Assembly (NCBI GenBank): GCA_021186555.1
Contig: JAJKFL010000011.1
Coordinates: 35,410,923-35,474,922, forward strand
Source of the DNA: Reticulitermes speratus
Lineage: Eukaryota > Arthropoda > Insecta > Blattodea > Rhinotermitidae
Reading direction: 5' to 3'
Length of the DNA stretch: 64,000 nt
Below the pieces are notes generated by a model. That model ran no database searches. It had not been told where the DNA came from and saw only the letters and a program-made list of their open reading frames with translations. Below are positions 22,684-33,311 of the stretch, one piece after another. Position 1 is the stretch's first letter. The number at the start of each line of letters is the position of its first letter. The translations under genes were made by a program, and so were the position numbers.

Positions 22684-23276
22684 GAAAAGGGTAGAACACG
22701 AACAGAATAGCAGGTGGAAATAGGGAAGAAACAAAGAAAGGAAAAAGGTAGAACACGAACAGAATAGCAGGTGGAAATAGGGAAGAAACAAAGAACGGAA
22801 AAAGGTAGAACACGAAGAGAATAGCACGTGGAAATAGGGAAGAAACAAAGAAAGGAAAAAGGTAGAACACGAAGAGAATAGCACGTGGAAATAGGGAAGA
22901 AACAAAGAAAGGAAAAAGGTAGAACACGAAGAGAATAGCACGTGGAAATAGGGAAGAAACAAAGAAAGGAAAAAGGTAGAACACGAAGAGAATAGCAGGT
23001 GGAAATAGGGAAGAAACAAAGAAAGGAAAAAGGTAGAACACGAAGAGAATAGCACGTGGAAATAGGGAAGAAACAAATAAAGGAAAAAGGTAGAACACGA
23101 AGAGAATAGCACGTGGAAATAGGGAAGAAACAAAGAAAGGAAAAAGGTAGAACATGAAGAGAATAGCACGTGGAAATAGGGAAGAAACAAAGAACGGAAA
23201 AAGGTAGAACACGAAGAGAATAGCACGTGGAAATAGGGAAGAAACAAAGAAAGGAAAAAGGTAGAACACGAAGAGA
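22684..23276. repeat. 57-bp purine-rich minisatellite, about 10 copies
   Basis: Period 57 (for example 22741 to 22798). The unit includes GGAAAAAGGTAGAACACGAA and GTGGAAATAGGGAAGAAAC. 57 bp is 19 codons, so three minus-strand frames stay open and mimic 250-300 residue hydrophobic proteins. Each unit carries point variants (CACGTG/CAGGTG, AAGAA/AACGG). Confidence 0.97.
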
Positions 23277-24060
23277 AAAACGTAGAAATAAATACAAATG
23301 ATAAGGAAGAATCAAAGAGGGACAAAAGGTAGACAGATTAAGAAGAAAATAAGAGGAAAGGAGGAATAAACAGATAAACCAAGAATGGAGAGTATGAACC
23401 AAAAGGTGAATCAAATAACGAGAAATCTTAAACAAGGTGAAAAACAACTAAATATAAACGTCAAAGAAGTGAAACAAAAGGAAAACACAACACAACTGCT
23501 AAACAAAAGAAACAGAAAACAGAAATAAACATTCGAAACGAAAAAAAACGGGAAACTGAATTATAAACAAAGGAAACAGAAATACTAAAAACAGAGAAAA
23601 TGATAAAAGAAACAAAATTACAAAGGAATTAAAAAAAAACCCCCCGAAACAAAAACCCGCAGAAAGACGAGTAACATACAAGTTAACAGATCAGAAACGA
23701 AAGGTAGATAAAGTAGCCAAAAGGCATGGAGCGTATTTTTAAAACAATCAACACACACACACAACATGGCACAAGTCAGTGAACCGGAAATACTCTTCCC
23801 GTTTGCAGCCACGATACTTTTGCTTTCTGTAAGAACACAGAAGGTCATGACAGTACGTACTGACGTTCAGTTTCCTTTGGTACCGAGCTGTTGTGTACAC
23901 AGAGCGGCCGATTACAACGGATCAAACACAACACAGCGTGTCACTAGTACTGCCTGCTGCCTGCCCCAGTGCGATCTATGCTTGCATAATTACATCTCGA
24001 CGGCGAATTTCACACTTGAAGGGAGACGCTCACATTGCCCTCAGGGGCACGAATACATCA
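23277..24060. other. Purine-rich flank and unassigned DNA
   Basis: The purine bias of the array continues to about 23700 without a period. No gene recognised. A short CA tract lies at 23752-23762. Confidence 0.45.
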
Positions 24061-24065
24061 ATGTA

Positions 24066-24142
24066 CAGGGCATACACAAAAGAATGGTGCGGTTAACACA
24101 CAAATAACCACCACACCGCACCATTCTTTTGTGTATGCCCTG
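24066..24142. mobile_element. TA-flanked hairpin MITE, copy 4
   Basis: A 77-bp hairpin with TA at 24064-65 and 24143-44. The loop reads AACACACAAATAACCACCA. Confidence 0.93.
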
Positions 24143-24144
24143 TA

Positions 24145-24457
24145 TAAACGTGTCATTTGCAGAACATTCTTCGAAGAAACATGTAGAATTTAAGGACAAT
24201 CGCTGATGGGTTAAATGTAATGTAAGTTTCGTAAATAACCACATCGGTGTGGCATTTTTTCCAGTACAAATTTGAACTGAATATCGTAATTTCTTTTAAA
24301 GCACTGTTTTCACCAACCAGCAGGCAACCAAATCCGATAAAACAGGATATCAAAACAGTACAGATTATTAAACTTTTATACAACTTTTAACATTTTAACC
24401 AATGCAAGACTAAAACAACTACAATTTTCACCTGTTCTTTGTTTTAAAAAGTGTATA
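24145..24457. other. Unassigned DNA
   Basis: No gene recognised between two hairpin MITEs. Confidence 0.4.
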
Positions 24458-24535
24458 CAGGGCATACACAAAAGAATGGTGCGGTTTTAATAGTGTTCAC
24501 TATTAAAACTGCACCATTATTTTGCGTACGCCCTG
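24458..24535. mobile_element. TA-flanked hairpin MITE, copy 5
   Basis: A 78-bp hairpin. The right arm has several changes (CACCATTATTTTGCGTACGC), and the inner stem TTTTAATAGTG/CACTATTAAAA is perfect. Confidence 0.9.
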
Positions 24536-24614
24536 TATGCACAATTGTAAAGAATTCACGTCTTATTATATAAACAATTGTACCAGTTGGTGTAAATAGC
24601 GTGTGATTTGAGAT

Positions 24615-24715
24615 AATGATTCCTCTGAAGATGAACCCAAATTAAGGGTTCGAAACATGTAGGACAGTGAAATTACACAATTAATGTGATTATATTGTAC
24701 ATTTGTCGGACTATA
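24615..24715 (+). ncRNA. Hammerhead-ribozyme-like motif with downstream box
   Basis: CTGAAGA core (24625-24631), extra T, perfect 6-bp helix II GAACCC/GGGTTC with a 7-nt loop, GAAA (24652-24655), CATG as minimal helix III, then UA before G24662. Helix I is weak (only TCC/GGA-type pairs), so self-cleavage as a monomer is doubtful. Dimer formation is known for such short-stem variants. A GTACATTTGTCGG box starts at 24698. Confidence 0.55.
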
Positions 24716-24721
24716 AATATA

Positions 24722-24808
24722 ATGGCTCGACAGCCCTATATGGGCTTGGGCCTCCTCTTTCCGAGGTCTTTGTGCATTTGCGGCAGTGAGTGACCGGCTG
24801 ACTGGCAT
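24722..24808 (-). repeat. SINE family E, 3' fragment
   Basis: The ATGGCTCGACAGCCCTATAT tail and CCTCTTTCCGAGGT match the 3' end of the copy at 30755. The rest is absent. Confidence 0.75.
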
Positions 24809-24872
24809 AAATATATATTATTTGAAGTAATTCACTGCGTGCATTGTCTTGATGAACAATAGTCAATATATA

Positions 24873-24950
24873 CAGGGCATACACAAAATAATGGTGCGGT
24901 TTTAATACTGAACACTATTAAAACCGCACCATTCTTTTGTGTATGCCCTG
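24873..24950. mobile_element. TA-flanked hairpin MITE, copy 6
   Basis: A 78-bp hairpin with TA at 24871-72 and 24951-52. It differs from copy 5 mainly in the loop. Confidence 0.93.
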
Positions 24951-24954
24951 TATA

Positions 24955-25448
24955 TTTATGTATAACACATATGTATATATCACTGTGCATTTGGTCGGTG
25001 TAATAAACTGACTTGTTGAATATCGCTAATGTTTTCAGACCAACGTCGCCCGTGGTGGCAATATCACTGTAATGGCATTTCCTGATAGCTGCTCTGTAGA
25101 CATATATACCCCACAGGCAGCTACGTAACCGCAGAATTACGTCATGCCCTAAATCACATGACCCAACCACCGTCTTCATTACACGACACAAGTATCTCAC
25201 AGATGCGTATTTTGTCTACTCCCCAGCTACTCCTCCCTTAAACATCCTATCCCTGGAGGGACACACATCAATATTTCGCGGAATACTTAAGCTACGAACT
25301 TGAGAATTTCTACAAACACAGCTTGAACGAACAAACGGCGTTCCTTTTAATTCGGCAATGACTGCGACTTCTTCCCTTAACCTGAAACACAAACACACAA
25401 AACAGCCTGAAGTACAACCACAGAATCTGAACTGTTCTTCAATTCGCA
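24955..25448. other. Unassigned DNA
   Basis: No gene recognised. GTGCATTTGGTCGG near 24985 resembles the box that follows hammerhead motifs, but no core is found upstream. The hairpin MITE may have replaced it. Confidence 0.4.
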
Positions 25449-25452
25449 TTAA

Positions 25453-25682
25453 CCCTTTAAGGCCCAGTGGTCACTATATGTACCACCATGTTTAACACTC
25501 ACAAATTCTATGTTCTGCCCACACAGTGTATTTATGTGTTTTGTGTGGATCTCAGAACAAACAGCGATTATTTCAATGTACAGCATTAACTGATTGGTTT
25601 GTATAACTGAGACGGAGTGTGTTTACTGCGCGGTACGAGCTGAGTGTTTATTATACAATTCAGGTGCCTTAGTCTTTAGGGG
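25453..25682 (+). mobile_element. TTAA-type (piggyBac-like) MITE, full copy
   Basis: TTAA (25449-25452), CCCTTTAAGGCCCAG at the left, GCCTTAGTCTTTAGGGG at the right, then TTAA (25683-25686). The ends are short inverted repeats. piggyBac-superfamily elements target TTAA and begin with CCC/CCT-type termini. At 230 bp there is no transposase. This copy gives the parent sequence of the 114-bp satellite. Confidence 0.85.
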
Positions 25683-25686
25683 TTAA

Positions 25687-26363
25687 ATAATAGTGGTAAC
25701 TATATGTACCAACAGGTTTAACATTCACAAATTCTACGTTCTGCCCACACAGTGTATTTATGTGTTTTGTGTGGATCTCAGAACAAACAGCGATTATTTC
25801 ACTGTACAGCATTAACTGACTGGTTTGTATAACTGAGACGTAGTGTGTTTACTGCGCGGTACGGACTGTATTTATGTGTTTTGTGTGGATCTCAGAACAA
25901 ACAGCGATTATTTCACTGTACAGCATTAACTGACTGGTTTGTATAACTGAGACGTAGTGTGTTTACTGCGCGGTACGGACTGTATTTATGTGTTTTGTGT
26001 GGATCTCAGAACAAACAGCGATTATTTCACTGTACAGCATTAACTGACTGGTTTGTATAACTGAGACGGAGTGCGTTTACTGCGCGGTACGGACTGTATT
26101 TATGTGTTTTGTGTGGATCTCAGAACAAACAGCGATTATTTCACTGTACAACATTAACTGACTGGTTTGTATAACTGAGACGGAGTGTGTTTACTGCGCG
26201 GTACGGACTGTATTTATGTGTTTTGTGTGGATCTCAGAACAAACAGCGATTATTTCACTGTACAGCATTAACTGACTGGTTTGTATAACTGAGACGGAGT
26301 GTGCTTACTGCGCGGTACGAGCTGAGTGTTTATTATACAATTCAGGTGCCTTAGTCTTTAGGG
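25687..26363 (+). mobile_element. TTAA-type MITE with internally amplified 114-bp units
   Basis: Starts directly after the TTAA shared with the previous copy and ends GTCTTTAGGGG-TTAA (26364-26367). Between the arms the 114-bp internal unit is repeated about five times. The outer arms are single copy, so the expansion happened inside the element. Confidence 0.88.
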
Positions 26364-26367
26364 GTTA

Positions 26368-26590
26368 AATAATAGTGGTAACTATATGTACCAACAGGTT
26401 TAACACTCACAAATTCTACGTTCTGCCCACACAGTGTATTTTTGTGTTTTGTGTGGATCTCAGAACAAACAGCGATTATTTCACTGTACAACATTAACTG
26501 ACTGGTTTGTATAACTGAGACGGAATGTGTTTACTGCGCGGTACGGACTGAGTCTTTATAATCCAAGTTAAATTTCGCCTTTCAAAGTGC
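26368..26590 (+). mobile_element. TTAA-type MITE, third head-to-tail copy
   Basis: Begins as the second copy does (AATAGTGGTAACTATATGTACC) and has one internal unit. The right end is diverged (GAGTCTTTATAATCC). Confidence 0.8.
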
Positions 26591-27184
26591 CAGATATAAA
26601 TACCCCTTGCAGTTGTGAACACACGACGATTTAACACGGAACTCGCCTCTTGCCAACGAAGCGTTATGACACTCAACTGCAAACCCTGTTAACGTCAGCA
26701 CGTATGTTCGGCACTTCATTATGTAGGCCTATAACATGCAGCAGAATCGCAGAGTGAATTCAGTGGATAAAACAAAAGCGTCCATATGGGACTTATGAGT
26801 TAAGCCCTGTCAATTTGGGAACATTTAATTTAGCAAAACTGCAGATCCGGCAATACCACTACTGACAGTACGAAGGCACATCTGCAATGGCGCACTCGTT
26901 ACAATAAAGTTCAGTACCGGCAAGTGCCAAACAAGACGCTCATACGACTGCAACGCCTCACGTGTTACCATTAAACTCAGTGCCTCACATATACTATGTT
27001 CACCTCCGCCTGACAGCCTCAACGACCCCAACTGGTCTTAAGCACTCTTCGTCAGTTACTCTGTCACACCACTCAGTCGCTACGCCAGTAACAGGCCTGA
27101 TGGAGTGGAGGTGTACCCATCCATTTTTAACCTCGACAGCACATAAAAGTTAAGCCGTCAGCCTTAGGCCGCCTCCGCTTTACC
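26591..27184. other. Unassigned DNA
   Basis: No recognisable gene or repeat. Confidence 0.4.
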
Positions 27185-27745
27185 GTCGAGAAGAGCCACC
27201 GGTACCGTCTGTAAAAGAGACTGGAAGGGTCCAAAAGCACCCAGTACCCTCTGCAAAAAGACGGGATGGTCCAAAAGCCCCCAGTACCCTCTGTACGAGA
27301 CTGCATGGGTCCACAAATCACCGGTACCCTCTGTAAAAGAGACTGGATGGTGCACCATACTAAAAACAGGTCCAAAGCCCACCGTACCCTCATGTATCGA
27401 GACTGCATCGGGTCCAAAAAATCACCGGTATCACCTCTGTAAAAGAGACTGGATGGGTCCAAAAAGCAAAACACCAAAAGGTACCCTCTGTACGAGACTG
27501 CAGGTCAAAAAATCACCGGACCTCTGTAAAAGAGACTGGATGGGTCCAAAAGCCCCACTCAAAGGTAAACCATCTCTGTACGAGACTGCATGAGGTCCAC
27601 AAATCACCGGTACCCTCTGTAAAAGAGACTGCATGGGTCCACAAATCACCGGTACCCTCTGTAAAAGAGACTGCATGGGTCCACAAATCACCGGTACCCT
27701 CTGTAAAAGAGACTGCATGGGTCCACAAATCACCGGTACGCTCTG
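27185..27745. repeat. 42-bp minisatellite, degenerate to regular
   Basis: The unit contains ACCGGTACCCTCTGTAAAAG and GACTGCATGGGTCC. The period is exactly 42 at 27606-27740 but irregular to the left, with indels in nearly every unit. Homogeneity therefore falls from right to left. Confidence 0.93.
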
Positions 27746-27962
27746 AGAGATCACAAGCTAACACAACCCTGAATCGAACACGGTTCCTTCATCTAGCATA
27801 ATTACTGCTCACTGAATTCAACCATTGTATTAAGAAGTCCAGTTATACCAATACATAAATCAAATGTCACGCCGTTGACTAACCGACAGTTAATCTGGAC
27901 GGTATATAAAGATTCAGTTCGTACGTCACTGAAAAAACAGTGCACTCCCATTATAAATTCAT
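27746..27962. other. Unassigned DNA
   Basis: AGTTCGTAC..ACTG near 27916 is a weak echo of the MITE family. Otherwise nothing. Confidence 0.3.
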
Positions 27963-28205
27963 TCATTCTGTAGTCTGTCTTACGACAGGTCCGTAGCCTC
28001 TCCCAAAGCGAGTTCTCCACAGGGTGCGATCTAGTGCTTCCTCTTTCAATTTCCAGTATCTTTTCTTTTCCTTAAGGTCATCCAGTAGCTGCTTACGTCT
28101 TCTCCCTCGTCGTCCCGTCATTTCTATCCTTCCTTCTAACTTTCCTTCAATCACGTGTTTCAGAAGGCAGTTTTAACCAAGATGTGACCAATCCAGTTAG
28201 CCTTC
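27963..28205 (-). pseudogene. LINE reverse-transcriptase C-terminal tail
   Basis: The minus strand encodes KANWIGHIL in one frame, then VIEGKLEGRIEMTG.RRGRRRKQLLDDLK and EALDRTLWRTRFGRG in another, ending at a stop near 27963. The basic GRRGRRRKQLLDDLK block is characteristic of the end of non-LTR retrotransposon polyproteins in insects. One frameshift separates the two parts. The RT domain is not in the window. A second copy is at 59226-59465. Confidence 0.8.
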
Positions 28206-28930
28206 CTTCTTTTATAAATACCAATCAATTAATACAGTGTTGCGAAATAACAATGTTTTGTTGTGAACATCATATGGTACAATGGCCACAGTGCGTGGGA
28301 AAAATAAAGATATTACATTGTTAAAACCTGGAGGTATACACGAATACATTCATGGGCCAAGTGTTGACGGCGGCAAGACAACGTCACACGAGGTTACACC
28401 ACGCATCCAAACAACACACAGAAACACGTCACAACGGAACCAATCAGCTGTTTATAACTAAGCCCTCTTCTTTCCATTTACTCAGCATGTTTTTCTGCCA
28501 CAAATCAAAGGTCATTCCTCTCAAATTACGGCTGCTACAGACTCTCTGTCTCTCCCCATCTCTCTCTCTCTCTCTCTCTCTCACGGGAGCAACGTAATAA
28601 ATCAGCCGGTACCCTCAAACAGTTTGGTGCTCGTCCAATTTGTATTCGGCGACTCCCTCCACTGTGTCGTCATCACATCTATCAGCGACCTACATTACAG
28701 ATACTAGCAATATGAGATAAAAAAAAAAGACTGAATGGACCTGCCTCCACGCCAGTCGGCTCACACCCACTGACCTCCAGCGGGAAGGCGTCCAGAAAAC
28801 GTATCTGCTGCCGAACACGACCTGCATATTGCAACTCTTGATGAGATGGATTGGTATGTAGCATGCATGCGAAGGTTGAGAAAGGCGTATGAAATTCTTG
28901 TCGGAAGACCTACGTGTAGATGGGAGGGGT
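28206..28930. other. Unassigned DNA with (TC)n
   Basis: (TC)n at 28559-28582. No gene recognised. Confidence 0.45.
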
Positions 28931-29170
28931 TTTTTTTTTACATGGTGAAGGGCCCCGCAGCAGATGCTACGGACGCACCACAGCCTTAAGGCTTTTTGTG
29001 CAACCCTATGATGAAGATGAGCAGTTTTTTTTTACCAGGTTTTACAAATAATGGAGCACCAGTGGAATGAAATTGACAGGAGAAAACCGACAACTCGGAG
29101 AAAAACCTGTCACAGTGCCACTTTGTCCACCACAAACCCGACATGGACTGACCCGGGATCGAACCGGGCG
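28931..29170 (-). repeat. SINE family D, head-truncated
   Basis: A reversed copy from the GAAGGGCCCCGCAGCAGATG tail to GACCCGGGATCGAACCGGGC. The outer half of the tRNA-like head is replaced by unrelated sequence. Confidence 0.88.
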
Positions 29171-29239
29171 ACTTTATTATACGCAAATTCTGAAAACCAC
29201 TTATTACAGTCCACTACTAACCACCGTCCCTGTTATTAA

Positions 29240-29445
29240 CACCGTACTGGTAACTATACGTACCAGCTAACTTCACATTTAAAAAAAAACTGCATTTTAT
29301 CCATACAGTGTATGTATGTATGTATGTATGTATGTATTTTCGTACGACACAAAGCAACCATTGCGCCTCTCAGCATTATCCGGTCCGTGGTTGTACAAAG
29401 ACCCACTGTGTTTACTGCGCGGTACGTGACACAAACTCGACGCTT
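29240..29445 (+). repeat. Diverged TTAA-type MITE with (GTAT)n
   Basis: ACTGGTAACTATACGTACCA at the left and GTGTTTACTGCGCGGTACGT at the right match the family. A (GTAT)n tract at 29311-29337 sits where other copies read GTGTATTTATG. Confidence 0.7.
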
Positions 29446-30064
29446 TAATTTCTTTAAATGACTGCCTATCGTTACTTCTGTCAACAAACAACGTCAATGG
29501 TTCATCAGCGGTGTCTGGAATTTCGCCGGGCAACAGCAGTCAAAGCATTATTATTATATGACTGCATATACAGAGTCTACGCACAATTCCGGCCTCTCCC
29601 AGTGACTTCACACACCTCGTGACGCACAAATTCATTAAGTATCTACGCAGAGACGAAACTCTACGATCTCCAACACAGTATCTGGACTGTATAAAGAGGT
29701 TTGTGGCCAATACAAGGGCACTCTTTTAAGTGCTGTCGTTTTAATGTAGACAGCAAGACTACAGTGAGAGGTTGGGCTTATCACGTAAGCGCAAAGTTTA
29801 CACTGCCTGGCCACTATCTTTAACACACTGACGGCATTATTACAAGAACACACACAGCTGCATGACCAATTCATAGTGTTTACGTCACCGATGACGTATA
29901 CCATAAACCAACCGTCAATACACGTTTCTGTTAGCTCCAGCTGTAAAATCACCCATAATTCATTTGGTCCCTACTAAAATATCAACGTCTATGATTCCAA
30001 TGCTATGCCAGAAACGTTAAAAATACTGTAGCCAATTCCTTCGTTAACTCCTGACGCTATGTAA
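29446..30064. other. Unassigned DNA
   Basis: No recognisable gene or repeat. Confidence 0.4.
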
Positions 30065-30066
30065 TA

Positions 30067-30433
30067 CAGGTAGGTCCCGTTTTACGACGGTCAATTTTAC
30101 GACTTTTCACGACTGTTTCAAAATATTACCTTAAATATTAGTACATACATGGAAACATTTTAAGAATTTTGGAACCTATCTCATTCAATTATAATATATT
30201 TTGGTCTCGTTTTACGATTTTTCATTTTACGACCCTGTTTTGCTGGAACCTAACCCTGTCGTAAAACGGGTCCTATTTTGGTCTCGTTTTACGACTTTTC
30301 ATTTTACGACCCTGCTTTGCTGGAACCTAACCCTGTCGTAAAACGGGTCCTATTTTGGTCTCGTTTTACGACTTTTCATTTTACGACCCTGCTTTGCTGG
30401 AACCTAACCCTGTCGTAAAACGGGTCCTACCTG
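30067..30433. mobile_element. pogo-like MITE with triplicated terminus
   Basis: Ends TA-CAGGTAGGTCCCGTTTTACG and CGTAAAACGGGTCCTACCTG-TA, perfect inverted repeats flanked by TA (30065-66, 30434-35). The right part is a 77-bp unit present three times (TTGGTCTCG at 30201, 30278 and 30355). Confidence 0.92.
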
Positions 30434-30589
30434 TACTGGGGACACGTAAGAAAGACAAACGTTTAACACTGCTAACAGCAGCCTGTCTTCCATGATATAC
30501 ACATTTACGAGCTTCTCACGGTGGTGCAGAGGCCTGATTCTGAGACTGCATAGTCTGGTATGTGAATACCATCTTTCAGAGAAGCAAAC

Positions 30590-30640
30590 TACCCTGAAGG
30601 TGGAAGCAGTCTGCTTCACCGAAACGTCGTGTATGTACCA
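30590..30640 (+). ncRNA. Degenerate hammerhead-like motif
   Basis: CCCTGAAGGTGGAAGCA, loop, TGCTTCACCGAAACGTCG. Helix II pairs over AAGCA/TGCTT, but the core reads CTGAAGG and a G follows the helix III U. Probably a relic. Confidence 0.35.
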
Positions 30641-30754
30641 AGTCTACACGGAGTAACATACCGAACATCGTAACAAATAGCAAACAGCAAAATTAATAAT
30701 ACGAATATTAATCGCCAAACCTTTCCCGCTGATAAATATGTAAGGAGGTGGAGG

Positions 30755-31118
30755 CCATGGCTCTACAGCCCTATATGGGCTTGGGCCTCCTCTTTCCGAG
30801 GTTACGAGGTCTTTGTGCATTTGCGGCAGTGAGGGACCGGCCGCGCTTTTCAACTCGATCCTGATGTGACTGGCAGAGCCATCTGGCAGTCAGTCAGGAG
30901 ACTTGGGTGAGAAATGGCCGCTTGAATTTAGCTGGTTCTTCTTCATGCCCGAAGGTTCTTTTAAATCTAACGACATGGGACTGACGGCTTTACTTCCCCT
31001 CCGAAGGAAGTGGTGCTCTGGATTTTTATCACCCTTAAAATCCATCGACCTCGGTCGGGATCGAACCCGAACCTTGGGTCCAGTGGCGAGCACGCTAACC
31101 ACTAGTCCACCGAGGTCG
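30755..31118 (-). repeat. tRNA-derived SINE, family E
   Basis: A reversed copy. The head has GGATCGAACCCGAACC and GCTAACCACTAGTCCACC. The tail carries CAGCCCTATATGGGCTTGGG. Flanks share GGCCATGG (30753-30760 and near 31124), a probable duplication. Confidence 0.9.
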
Positions 31119-31129
31119 ATGGGGGCCAT

Positions 31130-32169
31130 GGTCTAGTTGTGCCTAAAAAACCACCTGCTGATGTCAGTGCTGTCCGGCTTGAACAGTAATCGGAATGTAG
31201 CGATTGCTTTTATATTAGTATACATTATTTATTACTGCAAGTGGGTTTATACCGGTGGCAGTGGTACTACAGTGACACATAACACAGAATTACATCACAA
31301 AAAATAACACACAACACTCAAAACAACACACAAACTTACAAAAACAATAAAACACACACACTACAAAAAAAAAAGAGCAGCTAAGCTTAACAAAAAAAAA
31401 AACCTAACGTAGATGAATCAGAGTTACAAATAATTAGGTATACAAAGCAATGAAATCTCCAATATAACATTCCATGGAAATCCGATTGGCGGCTCTGGAA
31501 TTTTCAGGTTTGACGTACAGAATAAAGATGCTAAATGGCACATCTCTGCAAAAGAGCAAAAATACGGTTCCTACTCACAGAAAATAAAGCGTTTCTATGA
31601 CAAACAGCAACCGTCTGTTGTTCAGAACGTGACAAAACGATACATCGCACAAAATAACGACCCTAAATATGGTCAAAGCCCAGAGTTCTCCCACATTACA
31701 GCATGTGCTGGCACACACACACACACGCGTATAAATGAACAGATAATCAGGGATTTCTATATCGACTGATATATCGACTGATATACTAACACCAAATGAC
31801 GAAAGATGATCTCCATACATTTCAAATGCGTTGCCACAGTGCACCATAATTATCGAACGGCAAACAATCATTGGTTGCAGGGCCTTGATGGGGCCACAGG
31901 CAATGGAATCACATTCGTATTGAGTTTCAAAGTCACGTGGTCAATGGTTCAAAGTTGGGGGGGGGGGGGGGGGGGCAGAACATGACACACGATACGAGCG
32001 GTGAGATTCATATCCCCTGCACGTCACCTTCAGGTAAATGAATGCAAAATTACTCGCTGAAAATAGATGCGACTTCTGAAAGTTTAGAAATGCACTCTGA
32101 TAATGTATACAAACATGCCTTAGTAATACACTCGAACGTAAAAATGTTAACTCATATATTTTACTTAGG
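31130..32169. other. Unassigned DNA with a G19 run
   Basis: No gene recognised. 31957-31975 is an uninterrupted G run. 31270-31410 is A/C-rich. Confidence 0.4.
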
Positions 32170-32174
32170 CAATG

Positions 32175-32214
<40 letters not shown>

Positions 32215-32219
32215 CATTG
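32170..32219. repeat. 50-bp perfect palindrome on (TA)n
   Basis: CAATGTTATAT..., a TA run, then ...ATATAACATTG. It can form a cruciform or hairpin with unique 7-bp caps. It may be a decayed TA-target MITE. Confidence 0.85.
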
Positions 32220-32304
32220 ATATATACATTTGTAATGTATTTACTATTGTAAATTGAGATCTTCCACTTACAAAACATATGGAGTTTTCCAACTTATAGT
32301 TTCT

Positions 32305-32630
32305 GTTACAGCCTGATGATGGCTCTTATGCGCTACAAGCCGGAAGGTCGCGGGTTCGATTCCCGATGGTGCCATTGAAATTTTTCATTGACATAATCAT
32401 TTCGGTCGCACTATGGTCCTGTGGTCGACTCAGCCTCTAACAGAAATGAGTACCAGGAATATTTCCTGGGAGGTAAAGTCGGCCGGTGCGTAGGGCTGAC
32501 AAACTTACCACCTTCACGTGCAGACTGTCTACAAATCTGTGAGCCTCAATCTCCTGTAACCCTAAGGGCCTGTCCAGGTCTATAATGGGATTGCTTTGCT
32601 TTGTCTATGAACCGAAAGTAGTAGCCTGAA
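32305..32630 (+). ncRNA. Hammerhead-like motif interrupted by a SINE
   Basis: The CTGATGA core (32313-32319), extra T and GGCTC (32321-32325) are followed by a SINE. After the SINE, GAACC (32609-32613) and GAAA (32614-32617) complete a recognisable helix II and core, then GTAG. The SINE thus occupies loop II. The helix III bases are partly deleted, so the motif is inactive. Confidence 0.55.
32329..32600 (+). repeat. SINE family C, 5'-truncated
   Basis: Starts inside the tRNA-like head (GCGCTACAAGCCGGAAGGTC), keeps GGTTCGATTCCC, and runs to GGGATTGCTTTGCTTTG. The first part of the A-box arm is absent. Candidate short duplication TCTTAT/TCTAT. Confidence 0.88.
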
Positions 32631-33032
32631 CACGCATTAAACACGAAGTGTTGGTTTTGTGTCATTAATAAGAACACATAAGCTTCATGTTGCCTGCTGC
32701 GAACCTCACAGAGAACACACAAAAATATTAACTGCATAATCTTGCCAAAACGTACGGTAGTCAGTAAGATGCGCAAGTATCACGGCACAGTCTCTGTATG
32801 CCATTTGACAGTCATTCGTAATATTCACTTAATTACATCACGAAAAATTTAAATTTCTTAATATGAGTGTTACTGACCCTTCAACGTCTAACTACTATAT
32901 AATCGGACACTGGCAAGAACAGCAGGAGCCACGTCCCGGGCGCCACCCTTACCCCAAGTTACCAGAAAAGGTAAAATTTTATTTTTCTGGTGAATTTAAT
33001 TAAAATTTCGAACGTGCTGTAAGATGTTCGCT
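32631..33032. other. Unassigned DNA
   Basis: No recognisable gene or repeat. Confidence 0.4.
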
Positions 33033-33311
33033 TCTGACACCAATGTCACACATGACAGTCAATTCTGACACCAATGTCACACATGACAGTCAATTCTGAC
33101 ACCAATGTCACACATGACAGTCAATTCTGACACCAATGTCACACATGACAGTCAATTCTGACACCAATGTCACACATGACAGTCAATTCTGACACCAATG
33201 TCACACATGACAGTCAATTCTGACATTCAATGTCACACATGACAGTCAATTCTGACACCAATGTCACACATGACAGTCAATTCTGACACCAATGTCACAC
33301 ATGACAGTCAA
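33033..33311. repeat. 31-bp minisatellite, 9 copies
   Basis: The unit TTCTGACACCAATGTCACAC plus ATGACAGTCAA has period 31. One unit near 33222 reads GACATTCAATG. Each unit contains the imperfect palindrome TGTCACACATGACA. Confidence 0.95.

Noticed and set aside
22358-23269. 303-residue minus-strand frame rich in F, L and S, like a membrane protein
   Set aside because: It is the 57-bp purine-rich array read backward. Two other frames on the same strand are equally open, and the hydrophobicity is a by-product of purine-rich DNA.
24980-25000. Further hammerhead copy inferred from a GTGCATTTGGTCGG box
   Set aside because: The upstream 100 bp contain a hairpin MITE and no CUGANGA or GAAAC element.
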